Below are positions 47,731 to 58,599 of a stretch of 64,000 bases of DNA, in pieces. The DNA comes from Lutraria lutraria (taxonomy: Eukaryota > Mollusca > Bivalvia > Venerida > Mactridae). The notes beneath the pieces are model-generated. The model saw only the letters and a program-made list of their open reading frames with translations, ran no database searches and had not been told where the DNA came from. Position 1 is the stretch's first letter, and each line of letters begins with the position of its first letter. The DNA lies in assembly GCA_964023205.1 (NCBI GenBank), contig OZ026851.1, forward strand, positions 20,157,528 to 20,221,527, written 5' to 3'. A program made the position numbers and the translations under genes.

Positions 47731-50700
47731 TTTTAGGCCATTTCTTCCCCATCTAGGCCATCCCCCCACAATGATAACAGTATTGCATTATGATTCTAGG
47801 CCATTTCTTACCCATCCCTTGGCCACTTTTTCCCCCCTAATGATAACAGTATTGTTTTATGATTCTAGGCCATTTCTTCCCCATCTAGGCAATCCCCCCT
47901 AATGATAACAGTATTGCATTATAATTCCATGCCATTTCTTCCCCATCTAGACCACTTTTTCCCCCTAATGATAACAGCATTGCATTATGATTTTAGGCTA
48001 ATTCTCCCCCACCTTGGCCACTTTCCCCCCTAATGATAACAGTATTGCATTATGATTCTAGGCCATTTCTTCCCATCAAGGCCACTTTCACCCCTAATGA
48101 TAACAGTATTGAATTATGATTCTAGGCCATTTCTTCCCCATCTAGGCCACTTTGATTCTAGGCCATTTCTTCCCCATCTAGGCCATTTCCCCCCTCAGGA
48201 TAACAGTATTGCATTATGATTCTATGCCATTTCTTCCCCATCCAGGCCACTTCCCCCCCCCCCAAATGATAACAGTATTGCATTATGATTCTAGGTCATT
48301 TCTTCCCCATCTAGGCCACTTTTTCCCCCTTAATAATAACAGTATTGCATTATGATTCTAGGCCATTTCTTCCCCATCTAGGCCAATTTCATTCTAGGCC
48401 ATTTCTTCCCCATCTAGGCCATTCCCCCCCCCCCCTCATGATAACAGTATTGCATTATGATTCTAGGCCATTTCTTCCCCATCTAGGCCATTTCCCCCCA
48501 CTCATGATAACAGTATTGCATTATGATTCTCGACCATTTCTTCCCCATCTAGGCCACTTTCCCCCCTAATGAAAACAGTATTGCATTATTATTCTAGGCC
48601 ATTTCTTCCCCCCTCTTGGCCACTCCCCCCCCCCCTAATGATATCATTATTGAATTATGATTCTAGGCCATTTCTTCCCCATCTAGGCCACTTTTCCCCC
48701 CTAATGATAAACAGTATTGCATTATGATTTTAGGCTAATTCTCCCCCACCTTGGCCACTTTCCCCCCTAATGATAACAGTATTGCATTATGATTCTAGGC
48801 CATTTCTTCCCATCAAGGCCACTTTCACCCCTAATGATAACAGTATTGAATTATGAATCTAGGCCATTTCTTCCCCATCTAGGCCACTTTGATTCTAGGC
48901 CATTTCTTCCCCATCTAGGCCATTTCCCCCCTCAGGATAACAGTATTGCATTATGATTCTATGCCATTTCTTCCCCATCCAGGCCACTTCCCCCCCCCCC
49001 AAATGATAACAGTATTGCATTATGATTCTAGGTCATTTCTTCCCCATCTAGGCCACTTTTTCCCCCTTAATAATAACAGTATTGCATTATGATTCTAGGC
49101 CATTTCTTCCCCATCTAGGCCAATTTCATTCTAGGCCATTTCTTCCCCATCTAGGCCATTCCCCCCCCCCTCATGATAACAGTATTGCATTATGATTCTA
49201 GGCCATTTCTTCCCCATCTAGGCCATTTCCCCCCACTCATGATAACAGTATTGCATTATGATTCTCGACCATTTCTTCCCCATCTAGGCCACTTTCCCCC
49301 CTAATGAAAACAGTATTGCATTATTATTCTAGGCCATTTCTTCCCCCCTCTTGGCCACTCCCCCCCCCCCCCCCCTAATGATATCATTATTGAATTATGA
49401 TTCTAGGCCATTTCTTCCCCATCTAGGCCACTTTTCCCCCCTAATGATAAACAGTATTGCATTATGATTCTAGGCTTTTCTCCCCCCCCCGCTGGCCACT
49501 TTCCCCCCGCCCCCCTAATGATAACAGTATTGCATTATGATTCTATGCCATTTCTTCCCCATCTAGGCCACTTTTTTATGATTATAGGCCATTTCTTCCA
49601 AATCTAGGCCACTTTCCCCCCTTAATAATAACATTATTGCATTATGATTCTAGGCCATTTCTTCCCCATCTAGGCCATCCCCCCCTCATGATAACAGTAT
49701 TGCATTATGATTCTCGACCATTTCTTCCCCATCTAGGCCAGTTCCCCTCCCCCTCTAATGATAACATTATTGCATTATTATTCTATGCCATTTCTTCCTC
49801 ATCTAGGCTATTCCCTCCTCATGATAACTGTATTGCATTATGATTCTCGACCATTTCTTCCCCATCTAGGCCACTTTCCCCCCTAATGATAACAGTATTG
49901 CATTATGATTCTAGGCCATTTCTCCCCCCCCCCCTTGGCCACTTTCCCCCCCCTAATGATAACATTATTGCATTATGATTCTAGGCCATTTTTTCCCCAT
50001 CTAGGCCACTTTTTCCCCCTAATGATAACAGTATTGCATTATAATTTTAGGCCATTCCCCCCCCCCCTTGGCCACTTCCCCCCCCCCCCTACTGATAACA
50101 ATATTGCATTATGATTCTAGGCCATTTCATCCCCAACTAGGGCCACTTTTCCCCCTAATGATAACAATATTGCATTATGATTCTAGGCCATTTCATCCCC
50201 AACTAGGGCCACTTCCCCCCCCTACTGATAACAATATTGCATTATGATTCTAGGCCATTTCATCCCCAACTAGGCCCCTTTTTCCCACCTAATGATAACA
50301 GTATTGCATTATGATTCTAGGCCATTTCTTCCCCATCTAGGCCCCTTTTTCCCACCTAATGCTAACAGTATTGCATTATGATTCTAGGCCATTTCTTCCC
50401 CATCTAGGCCCCTTTTTCCCACCTAATGATAACAGTATTACATTATGATTCTAGGCCATTTCTTCCCCATCTAGGCCCCTTTTTCCCACCTAATGATAAC
50501 AGTATTACATTATGATTCTAGGCCATTTCTTCCCCATCTAGGCCCCTTTTTCCCACCTAATGATAACAGTATTACATTATGATTCTAGGCCATTTCTTCC
50601 CCATCTAGGCCCCTTTTTCCCACCTAATGATAACAGTATTACATTATGATTCTAGGCCATTTCTTCCCCATCCCCCATATCATAACAGTATTGCGTTAAG

Positions 50701-50800
50701 ATTCTCGGCTATTTTTACCCTATTGGCCCCTTTTCCCCCAGTCTTCAGAAATACTATACATTATTGTCTAATGTTTACCCTCTTGGCCAATTTTTCCCCT
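47731..50800 (-). repeat. 65-67-bp minisatellite, inverted relative to 37611-42870
   Basis: Units GATTCTAGGCCATTTCTTCC, CCATCTAGGCCACTTT and TAATGATAACAGTATTGCAT are the reverse complement of the left array. A block of about 740 bp is duplicated: TAGGCTAATTCTCCCCCACC at about 47993 and 48731, with the following units in the same order. The last six units (50270-50660) are a near-perfect 67-bp run. Confidence 0.95.
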
Positions 50801-51147
50801 AACTTAAATTCTGAAATAAAGCTAACCATTATATTAATTGGTTACTTTTTTGGTCACTTTATCCACTCTTGGCAACTCAGAAATATAAACATAAAGACAA
50901 AAGTGTAAACTCATAAATTTGCAAATTGCACCACAAGTTGGCGGCCGTACCTATTTATGCGTTTTCGTTTTTTTATTTGGTGGACTACTGGGGGCCCAAG
51001 CCAACCTCGGTAGGATATCCATCCAAACAATTCTGCAGTCAGGTAATGCTGCCCTTCTACAAATAGTAAGCCCGGCCATGTCATTTCCCCCAGATGAATA
51101 AAAAGAGCATTTGAAAAAAAAACCTTCAATTGTAATTCATTATTGAA
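50800..51147. other. Array flank and unique spacer
   Basis: 50800-50905 is the inverted counterpart of 24967-25099. The remaining 240 bp is unique; open frames on both strands overlap and neither is recognised. Confidence 0.5.
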
Positions 51148-51150
51148 ATA

Positions 51151-53838
51151 CTGAGCCATACCAACACGCACTAAGCCATACCAACCGGGCCTAAGCCTTA
51201 CCAACCGGCACTAAGCCATACCACCTGGCACTGAGCCATACCAACTAAGCCTAAGCCGTACCAACTAAGCCTAATCCATACCAACCCGCACTTAGCCATA
51301 CCAACCGGCACTAAGCCATACCAACCGGCACTAAGCCATACCAACTGGCACTAAGCCATACCAACCGGCACTAAGCCATTCCAACCAAGCCTAAGCCATA
51401 CCAACTGGCACTAAGCCTAACCAAAGGGCACTAAGCCATACCAACAGGCACTTAGCAATACCAACCGGCACTGAGTCATATCAACCAAGCCTAAGCCATA
51501 CCAACCCGCACTGAGTCATATCAACCAAGCCTAAGCCATACCAACCCGCACTGAGTCATATCAACCAAGCCTAAGCCATACCAACTGGCACTAAGCCATA
51601 CCAACCAAGCCTAAGCCATACCAACACGCACTGAGCCATACCAACCAAGCCTAAGCCATACCAACCGGCACTGAGCCATACCAACCAAGCCTAAGCCATA
51701 CCAACCAGCACTAAGCCATACCAACCAAGCCTAAGCCATACCAACTGGCACTAAGCCATACCAACCGAGCCTAAGCCATACCAACCCGCACTGAGACATA
51801 CCAACCAAGCCTAAGCAATACCAACCGGCACTGAGCCATACCAACCTTCACTGAGCCATACCAACCAAGCCTAAGCCATATCAACCGGCACTGAGCCATA
51901 CCAACCCTCACTGAGCCATTACAAGCCGCACTAAGCCATACCAACCAAGTCAAAGCCATACCAACCTGCACTAAGCCGCACCAACCCGCACTAAGCCATA
52001 CCAACCAAGCCTAAGCCATACCAACCCGCAGTAAGCCATACCAACCCGCACTAAGCCATTCCAACCAAGCCTGAGCCATACAAACCAAGCCAAAGCCATA
52101 CCAACACGTACTTAGCCATACCAACCAGCACTGAGCCATACCAACCCGCACTAAGCCATATCAACCAAGCCTAAACCATACCAACCCGCAGTAAGCCATA
52201 CCAACAGGGCCTAAGCCTTACCAACCGGCACTGAACCATATCAACCAAGCCAAAGCCATACCAACCCGCACTAAGCCATACCAACCAAGCCTAAGCCATA
52301 CCAACCCGCAGTAATCCATACCAACCGGGCCTTAGCCTTATCAACCGGCATTGAGCCATACCAGCCCGCACTGAGCCATACCAACCAAGCCTAAGCCATA
52401 TCAACCGGAACTGAGCCATACCAACCCGCACTGAGCCATTACAACCCGCACTAAGCCATACCAACCAGGCCAAAGCCATACCAACCCGCACTAAGCCATA
52501 CCAACCCGCACTGAGCCATACCAACCAAGCCTAAGCCATATCAAACGGCACTGAGTCATACCAACCCGCACTGAGCCATTACAACCCGCACTAAGCCATA
52601 CCAACCAAGCCAAAGCCATACCAACCCGCACTAAGCCATACCAACCCGCACTGAGCCATACCAACCAAGCCAAAGCCATACCAACCAAGCCTTAGCCATA
52701 TCAACCAAGCCTAAGCCATACCAACCCGCACTAAGCCATACCAACCAAGCCTAAGCCATACCAACCCGCAGTAATCCATACCAACCGGGCCTTAGCCTTA
52801 TCAACCGGCATTGAGCCATACCAGCCCGCACTGAGCCATACCAACCAAGCCTAAGCCATATCAACCGGAACTGAGCCATACCAACCCGCACTGAGCCATT
52901 ACAACCCGCACTAAGCCATACCAACCAGGCCAAAGCCATACCAACCCGCACTAAGCCATACCAACCCGCACTGAGCCATACCAACCAAGCCTAAGCCATA
53001 TCAAACGGCACTGAGTCATACCAACCCGCACTGAGCCATTACAACCCGCACTAAGCCATACCAACCAAGCCAAAGCCATACCAACCCGCACTAAGCCATA
53101 CCAACCCGCACTGAGCCATACCAACCAAGCCAAAGCCATACCAACCAAGCCTTAGCCATATCAACCAAGCCTAAGCCATACCAACCCGCACTGAGCCATT
53201 ACAACCCGCACTAAGCCATACCAACCAGGCCAAAGCCATACCAACCCGCACTAAGCCATACTTACCCGCACTGAGCCATACCAACCAAGCCTAAGCCATA
53301 TCAAACGGCACTGAGCCATACCAACCCGCACTGAGCCATTACAACCCGCACTAAGCCATACCAACCAAGCCAAAGCCATACCAACCCGCACTAAGCCATA
53401 CCAACCCGCACTGAGCCATACCAACCCGCACTAATCCATACCAACCAAGCCTTAGCCATATCAACCAAGCCTAAGCCATACCAACCCGCAGTAAGCCATA
53501 CCAACCGGGCCTGAGCCTTACCAACCGGCACTGAGCCATACCAACCGGCACTGAGCCATACCAACCCGCACTAAGCCATTCCAACCAAGCCTGAGCCATA
53601 CCAACCAAGCCAAAGCCATACCAACACGTACTAAGCCATACCAACCAGCACTGAGCCATACCAACCCGCAGTAAGCCATACCAACAGGGCCTAAGCCTTA
53701 CCAACCGGCACTAAGCCATACCAACCCGCACTGAGACATACAAACCGGCACTGAGCCATACCGACCCGCACTAAGCCATACCAACCAAGCCTAAGCCATA
53801 CCAACCAAGCCTAAGCCATACCAACCCGCACTGAGCCA
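51151..53838. repeat. 20-bp satellite array, about 134 units
   Basis: Units of the type CCATACCAACCGGCACTAAG alternate with CCAACCAAGCCTAAGCCATA. Blocks 52291-52688 and 52751-53148 are repeated 460 bp (23 units) apart. Minus-strand frames rich in W, G and L are readings of the array. Confidence 0.96.
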
Positions 53839-53855
53839 AATCAAAATATATGATA

Positions 53856-53944
53856 TTATTACCTCCTGAGAGCGATCTGTCTTCAAAAGGTTCTTCAATG
53901 TCATCATTCCTGTTCCTCCAACTTGTTCGAGGCACACGAGGCAT
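53856..53944 (-). CDS. Candidate 5' coding exon, unidentified gene
   Basis: From an ATG it reads MPRVPRTSWRNRNDDIEEP and FEDRSLSG, then a donor GTAATA. The composition is protein-like and differs from the array next to it. I do not recognise it, and the downstream part would lie inside or beyond the 20-bp array. Confidence 0.3.
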
Positions 53945-54537
53945 TTTCAACACTTACTGATTATTCAACATCTTCATGTAAAATATGAAACCAATCCATG
54001 AATTATTTCTTGAGATGTCGCTCGGACGGATGAAGGGACAGTGGTAACACTATGACCTTCCGTCATTTCGAATGGCATAAAATATGTAGAAAATGCAAGT
54101 AAATTATTGACTTATGTCAGTGAAAGTGGATAAAGCAACAAGAATCACTTTAGGGACAGACACTCATGATTTAGTTGGAAGCATTTTACTAGAACTTAGG
54201 GATCAAACTGGGCAGAGTTATTAATTGCCACCTTGAATAACAACATGCTTTTTGTTGATCAATAATATGCAAAAAGGTATACTCAAACATGCACTGAGAA
54301 CTATTTCTATCTACTTAACTAATATATCTGTCAATGACAGAAAGTTCTAGATGTGTGACTTTCCAAAGCCGATGGTCCCAGGTTGCCTAGCACATGTGAC
54401 TTGGCTAGTTATGAAGTAACCAACAGAATATCATTAGTCATTGCTTATGAGGGAAATCATTCACAAGAACGTCATTCAGGCTTATTACAAGTAGTATAAT
54501 GGTAACATTCCAATTTGATTGTCAATAAATAGCTCAC

Positions 54538-54579
54538 CTCTCTCAAGTGCTCAACGTGGCCATAGCAAGTCTGATACTG
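54538..54579 (-). CDS. Candidate 39-nt exon, unidentified
   Basis: Acceptor TTTTTATTGTTCAG and donor GTGAGC enclose about 39 nt. The phase 0 reading is YQTCYGHVEHLRE. It could be a noncoding first exon of the candidate at 53856-53944. The support is splice signals only. Confidence 0.2.
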
Positions 54580-54759
54580 AACAATAAAAAAGAAACTTCC
54601 GATTTGTACCCATGTTTTTCGTGTTATAAAATATGTAAACATGTCCCCTGTCCAACAAGTTGGACGAATAATTATGTGTAAAGTAAAACCAATTTGTCGT
54701 CGTCCTCACATTGGATGTGTATTGACACGACGTCACCGCGATTTTCTCGTGCATGCACG

Positions 54760-54803
54760 GACTGAAAGACACGGTATATACTGTTATACCGTGTCTTTCA
54801 GTC
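54760..54803. repeat. Perfect 19-bp hairpin with 6-nt loop
   Basis: GACTGAAAGACACGGTATA is followed, after TACTGT, by its exact reverse complement. Confidence 0.9.
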
Positions 54804-55815
54804 TGATTTTATAAACCGTGTATTCAACACGACAAAACCGTTTTATTATGTTCCTTTTATTTCTATTATGCATAGAATTCCACCACGTTCACGTCAACGT
54901 GTCACTGATATGCTCACTGCTGGTATGGCGACATAATGAGGCTACCAGGGTTGTTGGCTGTCCTAGCTGTGTCGTTCAAAGTCTTAGGCAACGATTTCCT
55001 AATTTAACAAATATAGGTAATTAAACACAGCGGAAGCTTCTTTTTTGTTTAGTATATACCCAAACGCAAAAGGAACTGTAACTTTAGTTACATCGGTGAG
55101 AAACCTTCCATATCGGCCTACATGTATATACAATGTGAAGCACAGTGTATCGAACACGTACTGGATACATCCGGTAACGGTCATAAAATAAGTGTTTGCA
55201 CGATATACAGTTTCTTCGCAATTAAGTTGAAAACGATCAAATTATCGCTCATTACTTTCTAGCAACTCATAAGATTAAGAAAACACAAAACATTTTAAAG
55301 ATTTTCAAAACTCGCAATACCAAGACTTATAAATATATAATGTGTAACATAAACATGATAAATTACAAGATTTCAAGATTTATTCAGAACATCGATTATA
55401 CACTCAAACCAACTTATAAACCGCCAACTGGTGTATTGTATATGAATTGATTGTTGAAAGTATAAAGCAAAAACTATTTTTATTTCTGTAATGATATTGA
55501 AAGTTTATTAAATGCTTGTAATCGTTAATTAGACATTTTTTACAGACAAATGATAATCGAAATTCATGATCGAAACTTGGAGGAACGTACCTGTCTCAAA
55601 GGAACGCTGGACTCCCAACATTCCAACTGCTCTGCCTCTTTCCTCTACAGACATCGGGGTGATGTTTTATGTTTTTATGATATCGTATAGAAAACCGAAT
55701 CGATTGAAATATGCTGACCTCATTTTCATTGAATACACGGGATTTACTTGGTTGACAGCCTGCATTTGCAAGTTTAAAATGGAACCACAGACCTTCAATG
55801 GATAATGTATCCGCC
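54804..55815. other. Noncoding stretch
   Basis: No supported gene or repeat. The open frames at 54818-55024 and 55566-55805 are unrecognised. Confidence 0.4.
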
Positions 55816-56700
55816 TTAATTATCATTTGTTGGCTTACTGTTCGTATGTGATTTTTGAATTGATGGATTTTTTATAGATTGGACAGTTTCGTGGTTTTCT
55901 TTAAGAATAATAGGTCTGGTATGTACTATTGCTTTGATGACTTCATGATCAGTTATACCGGGAATTATTTCTATATTGTTGACTAGTGAGTGGGTAGAAA
56001 TTAAGAACAGATCTAATTCATTTCTTGTGTATTCCTTTACCAATTATGTAAGGTCACTTAGAGATTTTTTCAGAGAGCATTGGAGCTGAAACCAGGTTTA
56101 ATGGAAGGATTGTGTTCAGTGTCCCATATATGTACTAGTATTGGAAAATTGAAGTCTACTAGGATTATTTTTGTGCCTTTGAGATTTCTCGTGATGTCTG
56201 GTGATTTTTCAAATTCAATACTGTTGGTATCATATGCATGTGGTTTGAAGTAGGAAGCAATCTAGAATGAATTGTTACCTTTAATTACTAATTTGACCCA
56301 TTTCACAGTTTCGGTTGTAAAAATGACATTTTGAGAATTAAAACACCACCCCTTTTAGACAAAATATATACTTTTGAATTCTATGTAAAGTTTTGCGTCA
56401 GAGTAGCTTATTAAGCATAGAAGGTAATATCGTCTTTTAATGATTCATTGTGTTTGTGATTCTCAAGTTCAACCATTTTATCATCCACAAGCACAAGCTG
56501 AAGTCTTTACTACCGAGCTGGTCTTCCACTTTATCAACCCGATTTCCTACATTCATCATTTCATCTTTTACATGAGTCCAGATCTTCTTTTCATCTATAG
56601 ATTTATCGACTTTACTTTTTCAGCCTTGCATCCATTTATGACAATTGACCACTAATGTTGCCTGATGTGCTATTAGGATTTCAATATTCCTAATGTTTTT
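55816..56700 (-). mobile_element. Non-LTR retrotransposon fragment (ORF1 end and endonuclease)
   Basis: In minus-strand order it first shows a charged coiled-coil-like stretch (VGNRVDKVEDQLGS, about 56510-56550) as in ORF1 proteins. Then come pieces of an EEP-type endonuclease: NLKGTKIILVDFNFP (56142-56190), LDLFLISTHSLVNNIEIIPG and ITDHEVI (about 55935-56015). In the family the GDFN and SDH motifs are catalytic; here they read VDFN and TDH. Stops and frameshifts separate the pieces. The reading ends at about 55816 with no reverse transcriptase after it. Confidence 0.7.
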
Positions 56701-56749
56701 CCGGTAGGTGTGGCAGATGAGAAAGAGACTGCAAAAGTATATTTTAATA

Positions 56750-57095
56750 TTTAAGGACATCAAATAATCAGCCTTCAAGCGGACAAAAACTAACTGGTTC
56801 AATACATAATGATAATAAAGTATATGTTAATTAAAAAATATAATTAAGACAATGGATTATTAATAACTATGAGTTCAAGCATAATTATTACTAAGTACAG
56901 ATTCATGAATATCAAGTGTTAGGTTTCAAATCACAATAAGTTAAAGTATCTATTTCATTAATGAAATGTAAATGTCATACATATTATGTAATAGGGACAT
57001 AATGGTAATGTTTAGGGGAGATAACTTGTACTCTTCTTTCTTAGTCATCGGAGTTGTCCTTCGTGGATTAGTTACGGTCAAGTGATTTTAGACCG
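56750..57095. other. Noncoding stretch
   Basis: AT-rich, nothing recognised. Confidence 0.4.
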
Positions 57096-57096
57096 G

Positions 57097-57780
57097 TCAG
57101 CTGACCACACCTTTGTAAGTAGTTAGTTGGAGAACAGATTTTGAAGAGAAAACAACGAATATCTCTATTATCTTGAGAGAATCATTTCTTGCTTCGTTGA
57201 TATTTCCAACTAAAGTAGGACCTTTTTTCTGATCCGGTGTGCTAGTGTTCGATCCTTCAACCCGGGCACTTTTTATATGCTTAAAGTCTGACAATCTCTT
57301 GCTACATATGTTTTTTTCTTCCCCGCAGTTGTAACATCTTATCTTCGTTGGATACGTACAGTGTCCGGATAAAGACCAGGTCCACCTCAGGTTTAGCAAG
57401 TTATTGGTATAAATACATCTGTAGCAATTGGTCTGGCTGGTTTATATGATCCTCTACCTCTTGAAGGTCCACTGCCTCTGGGTATAATTTCCCCTGTATC
57501 CTCCGTTGCCCCTACTGATGTAAATGGGATACTGATTAATTTTTCTATCTTCTATTGCTTGTATCCTCTTATTAAGTCGTTTAAACATGTCTTCCATCTC
57601 TACAAATTCTGATTTTTCTACTGGTTTGACTATAAAGATCGTTGTTTTCTTATAGATTGTTGTAGACCTTCTTCTTCCAGTTTTCTCAGCTTTATCTTAA
57701 CTTTGTCACAATCTGTAATTGTTATCATACTTATACTGAGCTATATGTTTCAATCCTGTGTTTAATCCATGATACAAAAT
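57097..57780 (-). mobile_element. LTR-retrotransposon gag fragment
   Basis: Minus-strand pieces include ITDCDKVKIKLRKLEEE (about 57670-57720), MEDMFKRLNKRIQAIEDRK (57545-57600) and a zinc-knuckle-like CYNCGEEKNIC (about 57305-57340). The knuckle has the first CxxC but lacks the normal His/Cys half after an A run. It is consistent with a decayed Gypsy-type gag. No LTRs or pol were seen. Confidence 0.55.
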
Positions 57781-57988
57781 ATGTTTCAATAAGTATTCCC
57801 TATTTCATATCGCTCTTATCTGTATCGCTTGAGAATATATCTCTTCCAGTCTAAAACAAACAAACTCAATTACTTTGCCACGTGTTTGAGCATAATTTCA
57901 TCACAAGGGAGGGAAATATATAAAATGATTTACAAAATAGACACTGTAGCCTCCCTTGCATTTGTATTTTTGATGTTAATAAAATAAA

Positions 57989-58232
57989 CCCGCCTCTGTG
58001 GTTGAGTGGTTAAGGTCGCTGACTTCAAATCATTCTCGCCTGTAACCTCTCACTGATAGAGGGTCGTGGATTCGAGCCCAGCTACCGACCATGTATTTTT
58101 ATGTGAGAAAGTAGGCAGGATGGGAATCTAGTACTGTTTTTTCCCAGACACGATGGTTAGATGAACTATCCGCCTGATAGGACTCTGGCTGTTGAAAAGG
58201 GGCGTAAGATTCAAACAAACAAAACAATATAA
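57989..58232 (+). mobile_element. tRNA-derived SINE
   Basis: The tRNA head is of the long-variable-arm (Leu/Ser) type, with box A TGGTTGAGTGG (57999-58009) and box B-like ATTCGAGCC (58070-58078). The body contains TTTTTTCCCAGACACGATGG, GAACTATCCGCCTGATAG and CTGGCTGTTGAAAAGGGGCG, ending AAACAAACAAAACAA. I associate this body and tail with widespread bivalve SINEs. Confidence 0.75.
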
Positions 58233-58259
58233 TAGTGTCAGTGTATATTGTTGAATTGC

Positions 58260-58540
58260 AGGGCCCTCATTTGACGTTTTTTGGGGCCGAAATTCGGATC
58301 GATTCCCCTCCTAAAATAATATACTTTTTTCCCTATTTTTTGATAAAGATTCCCCTCAAAAAAAAAAGAAACTTTTTTTGTTGCCTAAATGGTTGATATT
58401 AAGTTATAAACCTTTGATTAATTGTATATTAACAAATAAAATGAATCTTTCATGTTCCAATATCAGAAAATATTTAAAAAGCAATGCATGTTGAAATACA
58501 TTTTAGCGGAGTAAAATTAATATTTAAACCTTTCGCTCCG
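58260..58540. repeat. Dispersed repeat with GGGGCCGAAATTCGG
   Basis: Shares GCCGAAATTCGG and the following run of C/T-rich words with 10100-10380. Confidence 0.5.
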
Positions 58541-58564
58541 GAGCAGCATCTTTGACCCGCCTTG

Positions 58565-58572
58565 TGACGTCA
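58565..58572. promoter_or_regulatory. Perfect CRE palindrome TGACGTCA
   Basis: A full CREB/ATF site sits in a small GC-richer patch (58545-58600). No transcription unit is anchored to it, so its role is unknown. Confidence 0.3.
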
Positions 58573-58599
58573 CGCAATGGCTTGTCTCCGCTGGATAAA

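Noticed and set aside
50911..51204. 97-codon minus-strand frame and 60-codon plus-strand frame with a hydrophobic start
   Set aside because: They overlap each other; the minus frame runs into the 20-bp array and neither has a recognisable domain.
51771..53704. Several W/G/L-rich minus-strand frames of 65-77 codons
   Set aside because: They are readings of the 20-bp array, identical between duplicated blocks.
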